Assembly: GCF_000812685.1 (NCBI RefSeq)
Contig: NZ_JWIF01000013.1
Location: forward strand, 1 to 34,724
Direction of reading: 5' to 3'
From: Halocynthiibacter namhaensis
Lineage (GTDB): Bacteria; Pseudomonadota; Alphaproteobacteria; Rhodobacterales; Rhodobacteraceae
DNA: 34,724 bases
The notes beneath the pieces are model-generated. The model saw only the letters and a program-made list of their open reading frames with translations. It was not told where the DNA came from and searched no databases. This document shows, in pieces, positions 15,564 through 23,751 of the stretch. The translations under genes were made by a program, and so were the position numbers. Numbering within the stretch: position 1 is the first letter of the stretch; every line of letters begins with the position of its first letter.

Positions 15564-16235
15564 ATGAACGCAAAACCCCATCACGCAAGTTTGCTAGAAT
15601 TCGAAAGTGTCGCCTTCATGGCCATTGGACCTGGGCGCATCGGTGCCCTGACCCTATATGCGCTGTTCAGCTCACATGATCCCGAAAGGGATGATCCCAA
15701 GGTCGCACGCCAACAATCTGACCTGTCTAGGGCCCGGCTGCGCGATGCCGAAGATATGTTGCAAAACCTGCCCACGCATCTTGCGGATTTGACATACAAC
15801 CCAACCGAAGAATTCGAAGCCCTACGTGCCTCTGCCTTAAAAACCATCACAAATTTCAATCGATTGGTCCCAGAGGTGCCTAAAGATGGCAGTATCGCCA
15901 AACTCAACCTTGGCACTCAAACACACCTGCGTGAACTTTGTTTGACCGAGATCGAGACAGAAATCACTGGTTTTCTTAAAGTCATGTCCACTGAGTTGAA
16001 GGCGCAACATGCCCAAAGGCAGAAATCACGCCGAGACTCCGCAATCAAATCAGTTGATGCGGCCCATGCGGCAGGCCGCAACATCAACATGATTGCACTG
16101 AACGCAACCATCGAAGCCGCACGTGCTGGTGAATTTGGGACGGGGTTCAAATTGATCGCAGATGAAATTCGGACCCAAGCTGAACACACACGCACCTTCC
16201 TGTCGGAAATCGCCGATCAATTGAAAGCAATCTAA
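15564..16235 (+). CDS. Short soluble protein with a chemoreceptor signalling-tip motif
   Basis: A 223-residue protein with no transmembrane segment and no recognised sensor domain. Residues 40-160 are largely helical and charged. Residues 173-209 (NINMIALNATIEAARAGEFG and on to GFKLIADEIRTQAEHT) closely match the hairpin tip of methyl-accepting chemotaxis proteins, the part that binds CheA and CheW. The chain ends about 15 residues later, so the long return helix and methylation helices of a true chemoreceptor are missing. It may be a cytoplasmic adaptor, competitor or coiled-coil protein that borrows the tip. No che gene is in the window. It is flanked by the infC terminator and a strong hairpin, so it is monocistronic. 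Confidence 0.82.
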   Translation: MNAKPHHASLLEFESVAFMAIGPGRIGALTLYALFSSHDPERDDPKVARQQSDLSRARLRDAEDMLQNLPTHLADLTYNPTEEFEALRASALKTITNFNRLVPEVPKDGSIAKLNLGTQTHLRELCLTEIETEITGFLKVMSTELKAQHAQRQKSRRDSAIKSVDAAHAAGRNINMIALNATIEAARAGEFGTGFKLIADEIRTQAEHTRTFLSEIADQLKAI

Positions 16236-16270
16236 TCGTCTTGCAAACCAAGGCGGGCGGAAAATGGAAT

Positions 16271-16297
16271 GGCCCGGCACGCGAAGCGTGCCGGGCC
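16271..16297. terminator. Perfect 12-bp hairpin between convergent genes
   Basis: GGCCCGGCACGC (16271-16282) and GCGTGCCGGGCC (16286-16297) enclose a GAA loop. It lies between the tip-motif protein (+) and coxM (-). On the minus strand it is followed by ATTCCATTTT. A second GC hairpin, GGCGGG...CCCGCC, at about 16330-16348 sits right after the coxM stop. Confidence 0.75.
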
Positions 16298-16353
16298 CAA
16301 CAGGTTTCATTCGTCAGAATGTAAACTTGGCGGGAGCCTCCCCCGCCGATATT

Positions 16354-17157
16354 CTACACCGCCGCTTGAATGGCCCGGCGTGTCATAACCTTCACCAGAT
16401 GTGCGCGATAGGCGCGCGTGCCGTGCAGATCTTCAATCATATGCCCGTCTTCCATCTGAAGATCCTCAACGGCGGATGCACTAAAATCACCTGACAACGC
16501 TGTTTCGGCTTCCGACCAGCGAAACACCCCGTCCTCGGATGCGCCGGTCACGGCCACGCGCACGCCATCTGCGAACTTCGCCACAAAGACCCCCACCAAA
16601 GCAAAGCGCGAGGCGGGTTGCACGAATTTCTGATAGTTTGAGATCTCCGGCACCGGCAGGTGAACCTCCGTGATGATCTCGCCCTCCTCCAGTGCTGTTT
16701 CGAACAAGCCCTGAAAATAGTCACCCGATTGAATCTCACGCCGGTTGGTCACGACTGTACCACCAAGCCCCAGAACAACCGCCGGATAATCTGCCGAGGG
16801 GTCGTTATTGGCAAGACTGCCGCCAATCGTACCTCGGTTACGCACCGCAGGATCGCCAATATTTCCTGCAACTCGTGACAGCGTGGTGAAATTGCCGTCT
16901 TCGGTTTCCAACGCCACATGCGCATGCGTCATACCCGCACCAATCCGCCAAAAATCACCATCGGGGCCACTGTCCATCCCGATATGTTTCAAGCTGTCAA
17001 TCCCAGAAAGGCTGACCAGCTTTTCTGGTGCTGCAAGACGTTGTTTTAGCGTCGGGATCAGGGTTTGCCCCCCGGCCAGGGCCATATTATCCCCATCAGC
17101 CAGCGCGGCGACGGCCGCCTCGACCGTAGAGGGCTTTTCTATGTCAAATTCATACAT
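16354..17157 (-). CDS. coxM: Aerobic CO dehydrogenase-family medium (FAD) subunit
   Basis: FAD-binding subunit of a molybdenum hydroxylase; it takes electrons from the Fe-S subunit and passes them to the electron acceptor. In 267 residues the two FAD motifs are clear: AGGQT at 28-32 and TIGGSLANNDPSADYP from 110. A C-terminal CO-dehydrogenase-type domain contains VAVTGASEDGVFRW. It is the last gene of the S-L-M cluster, 12 bp after coxL. The substrate is set by the large subunit, which is of form II, so CO oxidation should not be assumed. Confidence 0.93.
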   Translation of the reverse strand: MYEFDIEKPSTVEAAVAALADGDNMALAGGQTLIPTLKQRLAAPEKLVSLSGIDSLKHIGMDSGPDGDFWRIGAGMTHAHVALETEDGNFTTLSRVAGNIGDPAVRNRGTIGGSLANNDPSADYPAVVLGLGGTVVTNRREIQSGDYFQGLFETALEEGEIITEVHLPVPEISNYQKFVQPASRFALVGVFVAKFADGVRVAVTGASEDGVFRWSEAETALSGDFSASAVEDLQMEDGHMIEDLHGTRAYRAHLVKVMTRRAIQAAV

Positions 17158-17169
17158 TCTTAGTCCTCC

Positions 17170-19548
17170 TCAGGAATTCATCGCCGACCAGACGCGCGAC
17201 GGCGACAGTGGCATGTCTATATGTGTGATACTGTCATGGCCTGCGCGCTGCAACGCATCAACCACGGCATTGACCACTGCAGGCGGCGACCCGATTGCGC
17301 CGGCCTCGCCGCAGCCCTTCACACCCAATGGATTATGCGTACACGGCGTTTGGCAGCTGTGATCCACCGTGTAAAACGGCACATCATCGGCCCGTGGCAT
17401 GGCGTAATCCATGTAACTGCCAGAAACCAACTGGCCGTCTGAATTATAGGACGCCTGTTCCAACAAGGCCTGGCCAATCCCCTGCCCGATCCCACCATGA
17501 ACCTGACCATCCACGATCATTGGGTTCACGATATTGCCAAAGTCATCCGCCGCAGCGAAAGCCGCAATCGTCACTTTGCCCGTGTCTGGATCAACTTCAA
17601 CCTCACAGGCATAGGCACCTGATGGATAGGTAAAGTTCGCCGGATCATAAAATGCGGTTTCCTCTAACCCTGGTTCAATATCCTCAAGCGGATAGTTATG
17701 TGGCACATAAGCCGCCAGTGTCACATCCCCCCAAGCGACCTTTTTGTCGGTCCCCGCAACAGAGAACTCGCCATTTGCCAACTCGATGTCCGCGTCGGAT
17801 GCTTCCATCAAATGGGCTGCGATCTTCTTGGCTTTGCTGATGATTTTCTCGGTGGCTTTCACCATGGCCGAGCCACCAACAGCCAAAGACCTAGACCCGT
17901 AAGTCCCCATGCCCATTGGTACTTTCGCCGTGTCCCCATGCACGATTTCAACCATATTCGGGTTGATACCGATCATATCGGCAATCACCTGAGGAAAGGC
18001 CGTCTCATGGCCCTGCCCATGCGAATGACTGCCTGTCATCACCACAAGCCCGCCGGTCGCATTGACCCGCACGGTCGCGCTTTCGTACAAACCAGCGCGC
18101 GCGCCCAACTGCCCAACAAGGTTGCTTGGCGCGATGCCGCAGGCCTCAATATAGCAATTCACACCAAGCCCACGCAGCATCCCACGGTTGGCGCTGTCCT
18201 CTCGACGGGCTTCAAAGCCGGCTAAATCAGCGATATCTTCAAGCTTGGCCATCGTCGCTTCATAATCGCCGGTGTCATATTCCACGGCAACGGGTGTAGC
18301 ATATGGGAATTCAGTGATGAAATTTTGACGCCGCAAGGCAATCGGATCCATCCCCATTTCGCGCGCGGCTTTGTCCACGACACGTTCCAATTGAAAGGTT
18401 GCCTCAGGCCGTCCAGCCCCGCGATAGGCATCCACGGGCACTGTATTGGTAAAGACAGCCTTAACATTCACATAGATCAGCGGCGTCTTGTAATTCCCCG
18501 CCATTAACGTGCCATGCAGCCAGGTTGGAACCGACGGTGCAAATGTCGACAGATACGCACCCATATTGGCATGGGTATCTGTGCGCAGCGCTAGGAAGTT
18601 TCCGTCTTTATCCAAAGCCAGTTCAATCTTGGTCACATGGTCACGCCCATGCGCGTCAGACACAAAGGCCTCACTGCGTGTAGACGTCCATTTCACAGGT
18701 CGATCACACGCTTTCGCCGCAAACGTACAAAAGGCTTCTTCCGCGTAATGAAAGATTTTCGTGCCAAATCCACCACCAACATCAGGCGACACAACGCGCA
18801 GTTTATGTTCCGGAATTCCAAGTACAAACGCCCCCATCAGAAGGCGGATCACATGGGGGTTTTGACTGGTTGTATAAAGCGTATGATCACCCGTACCAGA
18901 GTTGAAATCTCCCACGGCGACACGAGGTTCCATTGGGTTGGCAATCAGACGATTGTTGACCAATTCAAGGGTGGTCACATGATGTGCGCCTTTGATCGCC
19001 GCATCCACAGCATCACGATTTTCTTCAACGAACCCCCAATCATAACAAAGGTTTGACGTCAGATCGTCATGCACTTTGTTGCTGCTGTCCGCGAGGGCAT
19101 CCTTCATATTAATAACGGCGGGCAGTTCTTCAATATCAACTTCGATGGCCTCAGCCGCATCGCGCGCTTGTTCCAACGTATCAGCCACAACCGCAGCAAT
19201 AGGATCACCGACATGGCGCACTTTTCCTTGGGCCAAAACCGGGTGCGCTGGTTCTTGCATGACCTCGCCAAAACGGTCGGTGATTTGCCAACCGCAAGGA
19301 ATGCCACCGACGCCTTCAAAATCGGCACCTGTGAAAATTCGCACCACGCCATCCATCGCGCTGGCTTCAGTTGTATCAACGGATTTCAACCGTCCATGAG
19401 CCACTTCTGAGCGTAGAAAATAGACATACGCCTGCCCACGCATGTTAATATCATCGGTATAATTGCCGGTTCCCTTCAGGAACCTTACGTCTTCACGACG
19501 CTTATTAGAGGCACCAAGCCCCCCTTCGATTGCACCATCTGCTGGCAT
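17170..19548 (-). CDS. coxL: Form II CO dehydrogenase-like molybdopterin large subunit
   Basis: Catalytic molybdopterin-cytosine-dinucleotide subunit of the xanthine oxidase family, 792 residues. N-terminal domain with RREDVRFLKGTGNYTDDIN; Moco-contacting GGGFGTK; active-site loop AYRGAGR at residues 374-380; C-terminal catalytic glutamate Glu748 in KGCGEAGAIG. True CO oxidisers (form I) carry AYxCSFR here, with the Cu-ligating Cys; AYRGAGR marks form II, also called the BMS clade, whose substrate is not settled. The start has AGGGAGG about 10 bases upstream. Gene order S-L-M, in the direction of transcription, is the form II order. No Mo-insertion or cox accessory genes are in the window. 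Confidence 0.95.
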   Translation of the reverse strand: MPADGAIEGGLGASNKRREDVRFLKGTGNYTDDINMRGQAYVYFLRSEVAHGRLKSVDTTEASAMDGVVRIFTGADFEGVGGIPCGWQITDRFGEVMQEPAHPVLAQGKVRHVGDPIAAVVADTLEQARDAAEAIEVDIEELPAVINMKDALADSSNKVHDDLTSNLCYDWGFVEENRDAVDAAIKGAHHVTTLELVNNRLIANPMEPRVAVGDFNSGTGDHTLYTTSQNPHVIRLLMGAFVLGIPEHKLRVVSPDVGGGFGTKIFHYAEEAFCTFAAKACDRPVKWTSTRSEAFVSDAHGRDHVTKIELALDKDGNFLALRTDTHANMGAYLSTFAPSVPTWLHGTLMAGNYKTPLIYVNVKAVFTNTVPVDAYRGAGRPEATFQLERVVDKAAREMGMDPIALRRQNFITEFPYATPVAVEYDTGDYEATMAKLEDIADLAGFEARREDSANRGMLRGLGVNCYIEACGIAPSNLVGQLGARAGLYESATVRVNATGGLVVMTGSHSHGQGHETAFPQVIADMIGINPNMVEIVHGDTAKVPMGMGTYGSRSLAVGGSAMVKATEKIISKAKKIAAHLMEASDADIELANGEFSVAGTDKKVAWGDVTLAAYVPHNYPLEDIEPGLEETAFYDPANFTYPSGAYACEVEVDPDTGKVTIAAFAAADDFGNIVNPMIVDGQVHGGIGQGIGQALLEQASYNSDGQLVSGSYMDYAMPRADDVPFYTVDHSCQTPCTHNPLGVKGCGEAGAIGSPPAVVNAVVDALQRAGHDSITHIDMPLSPSRVWSAMNS

Positions 19549-19645
19549 CTTAAATCCTCCCTTTGGCTGCGTGGGCTCCTCGTCCCACGGAGGCCGGAAA
19601 ATGTTAGCCGTAAGTCAAAATGCCCCCTCCTCGAGGCAGGATCAC

Positions 19646-20131
19646 CTATTCAGCCGCGATATCACTGACGTCCTGTCCCGAAGCCGCCATGATCGCCTTG
19701 ACGATATTATGGTATCCGGTGCAGCGGCAGATATTGCCTTCCAGATATTCGCGCACCTCGGTTTCCGTAGGCTTTGCGTTCTCAGACAACAGGGCCGCCG
19801 TCGACATCACCATGCCCGGCGTGCAAAATCCGCATTGCAACCCGTGGTGATCTTGAAACGCCTGCTGAATCACAGACAAAGACCCGTCCGATTCCGCCAT
19901 GCCTTCAATTGTTCTGACATCCGCGCCAGCTGCTTCTTGGGCAAACATCGTGCAAGATTTCACGGCCTCACCGTTCACATGCACGACGCAAGCGCCACAT
20001 TGGCTGGTGTCACAGCCCACATGCGTCCCCGTCAGCTTCAATTCTTCGCGTAAAAAATGCGAAAGCAACGTACGCCCTTCGGCGTCTGCGGCAACAGCTT
20101 TGCCGTTTACCGTCATTTCTACCTTGGTCAT
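19646..20131 (-). CDS. coxS: Aerobic CO dehydrogenase-family small [2Fe-2S] subunit
   Basis: Electron-transfer subunit of 161 residues with two [2Fe-2S] clusters. The plant-ferredoxin-type cluster uses Cys40, Cys45, Cys48 and Cys60 ([10 protein letters not shown]...SC), and the helical-domain cluster uses Cys100, Cys103, Cys135 and Cys137 (CGFC...CRC). All eight ligands are present. The ATG at 20131 was chosen over longer readings because GGGAGG lies 8 bases upstream and the conserved strand begins [10 protein letters not shown]. First gene of the cox cluster. A 97-bp gap separates it from coxL and no terminator is obvious there. Confidence 0.95.
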   Translation of the reverse strand: MTKVEMTVNGKAVAADAEGRTLLSHFLREELKLTGTHVGCDTSQCGACVVHVNGEAVKSCTMFAQEAAGADVRTIEGMAESDGSLSVIQQAFQDHHGLQCGFCTPGMVMSTAALLSENAKPTETEVREYLEGNICRCTGYHNIVKAIMAASGQDVSDIAAE

Positions 20132-20269
20132 AAAATTCCTCCCTTGGTCGTGACCTGAGTTAAGCATGCAACCCATAGCTTGAGAACCCCCTTTGACCAA
20201 GTGATCAATTTACACGAATGATCTCGCCCCCTTGTGTAGGGTGACTATCAGTCACGGGGATCTTGGGGA
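20132..20269 (-). promoter_or_regulatory. Promoter region of the cox cluster
   Basis: This 138-bp gap upstream of coxS contains a GTGACT-atc-AGTCAC hairpin (20241-20255) just after the rarD stop, possibly its terminator, and the imperfect dyad GATCA...TGATC around 20204-20223. I cannot place a convincing -35/-10 pair. Confidence 0.35.
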
Positions 20270-21181
20270 TTAAACCAACTCGCTGGCGTTCGGCTTTTTG
20301 CGCAACGTATCAAAGGAATAAAGCCCCAGCGCAACCCAGATTAACGTGAAGGCGAATATATGCCAATAGGTGAACGGTTCCGTAAAGACGAAAACCGCAA
20401 TCACGCCTTGTAAGGTTGGGTTTAGATATTGCACCAGCCCGACCACAGATAAGGGCGCCCGGCGCGAGGCATAGGAAAACAAAATCAAAGGCACAGCAGT
20501 GACCACCCCCGATAGAACCAACAATAGGCTTTGAGCTTGGTTCATCCCGAAGGTTCCGACGTTGCGCCCCACCAAGCCCTGCCAGCCCAACATATGCACC
20601 CCATACAGCCAGATCAAAGCCAGCGGCAGCAATACTGCAACCTCTCCCGCGACAGAAATGACAGGACCCGCGTTCAACTTTTTCTTCAACACGCCATAAA
20701 GACCAAAGGTTATCGCCAGTGACAGTGAAATCACCGGTACGACTTTTAGACCCCACGTCAACCCAATGACCGCAATCGCCGCCAGAGATACGCAAAACCA
20801 CTGTACCTTCGAGAGGCGCTCACGAAACACCACCGCCCCCAAAAGCACGGCCACCAGTGGGAACATGTAGTAGCCCAGCGAACTTTCGACAGCGCGCCCC
20901 ACCTGGATCGACCAAATGAACAATCCCCAATTGGTCGAGATCAACACGGCAGCACATATGATCACAGCAAGTATCTTAGGGCGTCGAAACAGGTTTAAAA
21001 ATTCACGCAACCGCCCCTGAACGATCATCAATGCTAAGAACAAAACAAAGGACCAAAGCGTGCGATGGGATAGAACCTCGAGCGGAGGGACATTGGCCAA
21101 GGCTTTGTAGAATAAAGGCGATAATCCCCAAATCACACAGGCCAGCACCATGGCCGCCACACCTTTGAACGTCTCACTCAT
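20270..21181 (-). CDS. rarD: EamA/RarD-family permease
   Basis: A 303-residue integral membrane protein of the drug/metabolite transporter superfamily with about ten transmembrane helices in two EamA-like halves. The N terminus MSETFKGVAAMVLACVIWGL and SPLFYKALANVPPLEVLSHR are characteristic of RarD proteins, as is LQYLNPTLQGVIAVFVFTEP near the C terminus. The start at 21181 was preferred to an upstream in-frame start, since AGGA lies 9 bases ahead. The substrate is unknown (the Escherichia coli gene was named from chloramphenicol sensitivity). It stands between sodB and coxS on the same strand, with hairpins on the sodB side. Confidence 0.88.
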   Translation of the reverse strand: MSETFKGVAAMVLACVIWGLSPLFYKALANVPPLEVLSHRTLWSFVLFLALMIVQGRLREFLNLFRRPKILAVIICAAVLISTNWGLFIWSIQVGRAVESSLGYYMFPLVAVLLGAVVFRERLSKVQWFCVSLAAIAVIGLTWGLKVVPVISLSLAITFGLYGVLKKKLNAGPVISVAGEVAVLLPLALIWLYGVHMLGWQGLVGRNVGTFGMNQAQSLLLVLSGVVTAVPLILFSYASRRAPLSVVGLVQYLNPTLQGVIAVFVFTEPFTYWHIFAFTLIWVALGLYSFDTLRKKPNASELV

Positions 21182-21312
21182 CTTATCTGATCCTGCATGT
21201 AGATGGAAAATCTCCAAATCACGGTTTCACAGTCATAAAATGATGTAAATGACATTTCAGCAGGGTGTCGGCTTCTTTGAAAGAAGCCGGTGCTGTTTCT
21301 TACAAAGAAACA

Positions 21313-21340
21313 GACCTGCCAGCGTTATCGCTGGCAGGTC
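21313..21340 (-). terminator. Terminator of sodB
   Basis: A perfect 12-bp stem, GACCTGCCAGCG and CGCTGGCAGGTC with a TTAT loop, is followed on the minus strand by TGTTTCTTTG, 28 bp after the sodB stop. Two further hairpins follow directly: TTTCTT-ac-AAAGAAA (about 21297-21311) and GGCTTCTTT-ga-AAGAAGCC (about 21270-21289). Confidence 0.85.
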
Positions 21341-21367
21341 CAATATTTCTCATGGATCAATCGCAGA

Positions 21368-21967
21368 TCACATGCGGGATGCAACATTTTCCCAGTTGAC
21401 CAGGTTCTCAAGGAAGTTGGTCAGGTAAACAGGGCGTTTGTTGCGGAAATCGATGTAATAGGAATGCTCCCATACGTCACAGCCCAGCAGCGCAGTTTGG
21501 CCGAAGCACAGTGGGTTCACACCGTTTTCAGTCTTGGTGATCGCAAGACCACCGTCCGCATTTTTCACAAGCCAGCACCAGCCGGAACCGAATTGACCCG
21601 CGCCAGCAGCACAGAATTGTTTGTTGAATTCTTCAACGGAACCAAAGCTGTCTTTCAGCGCGGATTCCAATTCAGATGGCATGTTAGATTTACCAGGTGC
21701 CATCATTTCCCAGAATTGGTTGTGATTCCAAAGCTGTGAGATGTTGTTGAAGATGCCGTTTTGCGCGACAGAAGACTTGTCATAGGTGCCAACGATGATC
21801 TCTTCGAGGGATTTATTTTCCCACTCAGTGCCAGCAATCGCAGCGTTGCCATTGGTGACATATGCGTTGTGGTGCAGGTCGTGGTGGAATTCGAGCGTCT
21901 CTTTGGACATGCCAGCGTCAGCAAGTGCATCGTGAGCATAAGGAAGTGCGGGAAGTTCAAAAGCCAT
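21368..21967 (-). CDS. sodB: Superoxide dismutase, Fe type
   Basis: Cytoplasmic dismutation of superoxide to H2O2 and O2. The 199-residue protein has no signal peptide. Metal ligands are His28 (LEFHHDLHH), His82 (LWNHNQFW), Asp164 and His168 (DVWEHSYY). Gln78, in NISQLWNH, occupies the position of the active-site glutamine of Fe enzymes, and the Mn-type glutamine of the C-terminal domain is absent (ENGVNP), so the iron form is favoured. GFGSGW is replaced by the equally common QFGSGW. The ATG has a GGGGG-rich ribosome site and a strong terminator follows. Monocistronic. It would limit superoxide produced by nearby flavoenzymes. Confidence 0.97.
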   Translation of the reverse strand: MAFELPALPYAHDALADAGMSKETLEFHHDLHHNAYVTNGNAAIAGTEWENKSLEEIIVGTYDKSSVAQNGIFNNISQLWNHNQFWEMMAPGKSNMPSELESALKDSFGSVEEFNKQFCAAGAGQFGSGWCWLVKNADGGLAITKTENGVNPLCFGQTALLGCDVWEHSYYIDFRNKRPVYLTNFLENLVNWENVASRM

Positions 21968-22102
21968 TTGGGCCCCCTGTTACGTGCGTTTCGTTACCCC
22001 TTAAATGGGGCTTTGGGGTGGTCAAGGTCAAGAGGGAAGTCAGTGCTGCCTCCCTCCTTATTCATGCACATTTATATTCATAGCACGGTAGCATTGAAAT
22101 GA

Positions 22103-22531
22103 TCAGCCCTTTGTGGCCAATACGCACCGACCGTTAGAACGTTCTTGTTGCCCATGACGGTTCACAATAACATTCAAACTACTGCTCAGATCGCTCCGCT
22201 TCATGCGGAAATTGTAACGCACATATATTTTTCGGCCTGTCGACGTGGTTTCATCTTCATTCTGAAACGTAGCTGTAATTCTCCGGCTGTTCGTTTGAAG
22301 TCGGCCTGCTACCTCCTCATAAGAAGTATCAAGGAAGCTTGATGCTTGGGCAGAAACACGTCCTGCATCTTCGTCAACAGTTACGAACAATTGTGCTGGG
22401 ATCCATCCCCGGCTCCGTTCAGAATTGTTAAACGTGCAATCATAACGTACAGGCGCTGCAACGGCGGACTGACCAATAAAAACTGTTCCGGCCATAATAG
22501 CCGCACTTACGATCTTTGTGATTTTTTTCAT
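22103..22531 (-). CDS. Small secreted protein, paralogue 1
   Basis: A 142-residue protein with a clear Sec signal peptide (MKKITKIVSAAIMAGTVFIG then QSAVAA, cleavage near 26). The mature chain has just two cysteines, Cys32 (RYDCTF) and Cys136 (GRCVLA), at its two ends, suggesting one disulfide closing a beta-rich domain; strands such as IPAQLFVTVDED and RKIYVRYNFRMKR alternate polar and hydrophobic residues. It resembles the next gene in the same layout, so the two are probably diverged duplicates. I do not recognise the family. Periplasmic or extracellular; function unknown. The surrounding DNA is poorer in GC than its neighbours. Confidence 0.75.
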   Translation of the reverse strand: MKKITKIVSAAIMAGTVFIGQSAVAAPVRYDCTFNNSERSRGWIPAQLFVTVDEDAGRVSAQASSFLDTSYEEVAGRLQTNSRRITATFQNEDETTSTGRKIYVRYNFRMKRSDLSSSLNVIVNRHGQQERSNGRCVLATKG

Positions 22532-22598
22532 TTTCTCTCCAATAGTCTTTCTTTGCGCAGGTAAACCATGCGTCTACCCAAGTCATTTATTCACCTTT

Positions 22599-23003
22599 TT
22601 ATCGGCACTCACCATGCGCGCGTGGCCAGGGCAGATACCCGCGTGGCTGCACTAAAATTGTTGCTTCCATGGTTCTGCGATCAATGAAGGCCGTATACCG
22701 TTTTAGCGAGATTTGCCCAATACTGTCTTGTGTGTCCAAATCCCATGTCATTGTGAGACGCTTTGCGTTATTCGTTCGCACCCTCGTGACCATCGGCCCG
22801 CCGTTGAATTCCTGTACAGCACCGTCATCTACGATTGCCTGGCCATTCGCATCAATGTCAAAGACAACAATAACGGAGACCCATCCCCCAGCTCTGTCAT
22901 TCTCGGGAAACTGACAGGTCAGTCGCTCTGCCTGTGCAATGCCTGTAAAAGCAAAAACGGCAAGTGCCGCTGGAACTATCTTGTGTTTAAAAAATGAAGT
23001 CAT
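22599..23003 (-). CDS. Small secreted protein, paralogue 2
   Basis: A 134-residue protein with a Sec signal peptide (MTSFFKHKIVPAALAVFAFT then GIAQA, cleavage near 25). The mature part mirrors the neighbouring protein: Cys30 in LTCQFPENDRAGGWVSV against YDCTFNNSERSRGWIPA, a central TRVRTNNAKRLTMTW against GRLQTNSRRITATF, and a last cysteine (HGECR, Cys133) against GRCV. The ATG at 23003 has AGGG upstream; GTG at 23009 is an alternative. The two genes are 67 bp apart in the same direction. Likely a tandem duplication of a disulfide-closed periplasmic domain of unknown role. Confidence 0.75.
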   Translation of the reverse strand: MTSFFKHKIVPAALAVFAFTGIAQAERLTCQFPENDRAGGWVSVIVVFDIDANGQAIVDDGAVQEFNGGPMVTRVRTNNAKRLTMTWDLDTQDSIGQISLKRYTAFIDRRTMEATILVQPRGYLPWPRAHGECR

Positions 23004-23169
23004 ACTCACCCTACTTTATCTCTAATTAATATAATGTAATGATACTTTATCGATCTTCAAGTCAATTACGCGATATGTCGTACTTTGGCGACGTAAACTT
23101 ATCCGTTTCTTGAAAAAGAAAAAGCCCGGAATTTGCATCCCGGACTTCTGCATTCATATCTCGGTTTAC

Positions 23170-23751
23170 TTAGAAATACTCTGGTGCCGATCCAGTTGCG
23201 CCGGCTTGAGCCAAAAGATCACCCACGTATTGTGCCACAGAACGGAAGGCAACGACGCGGAAGCTGCCGTCTGCTTCCACCCAAAACGCGCCTGCGACTT
23301 GTGCCAAGCGCGTACGGCGTACGTCACCTGTGGTGAACGCGTCTGGTGCCAAATCAACCGGGGCCAGTTTGGCAAGCACTTCGCGTGGGCCATTGCCTTC
23401 GCCTGCCACTTCAAACATCACGCGCGCATCAGACACGTTTACCGCAAGGGCAAACTGGTCTTTCAAAGCGGATGTCAGGGCCTCAACGATCGCTGGGGCC
23501 TGGGCGTGATCGACAACCAGCAGCAATTCATCCGAACTCATCCAAGCGACTTTGCCGGATTTGCCCATGGTGATTTTACGCTGTTCTGGCATGGCGGCAC
23601 CGGTGGCGGCTTTCACCGCTTTCGCCAGTGCTTTATCCGCCAGATCGCCGCGCAGGGTGATCATGCCCGTCAGGCCGCATTCACGTACGGAAGCGAAGCC
23701 GGTTGAGGCGAAACCTTCCAATGCTGAGGTTGCTTTAATTGCTTCAGACAT
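23170..23751 (-). CDS. soxG: Sarcosine oxidase gamma subunit
   Basis: The gamma subunit of heterotetrameric sarcosine oxidase, a structural subunit of 193 residues with a GcvT-like fold. The C-terminal pattern (AVNVSDARVMFEVAGEGNGPREVLAKLAPVDL, then FWVEADGSFRVVAFRSVAQYVGDLL) is typical. The start at 23751 overlaps the soxA stop by 8 bp (ATGTCTGA), which decides it against the longer frame. It is the last gene of the operon. An A-rich hairpin region after the stop (about 23115-23160) may end transcription. Confidence 0.92.
   Translation of the reverse strand: MSEAIKATSALEGFASTGFASVRECGLTGMITLRGDLADKALAKAVKAATGAAMPEQRKITMGKSGKVAWMSSDELLLVVDHAQAPAIVEALTSALKDQFALAVNVSDARVMFEVAGEGNGPREVLAKLAPVDLAPDAFTTGDVRRTRLAQVAGAFWVEADGSFRVVAFRSVAQYVGDLLAQAGATGSAPEYF

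Noticed and set aside
16354-20131. Calling the cox cluster a true CO dehydrogenase
   Set aside because: The large subunit has AYRGAGR rather than AYxCSFR, and gene order is S-L-M, both form II features.
21968-22102. Possible sodB promoter with repeated TTGACC hexamers
   Set aside because: Two TTGACC copies are present on the minus strand, but no -10 hexamer stands at a convincing distance, so it was not listed as a feature.
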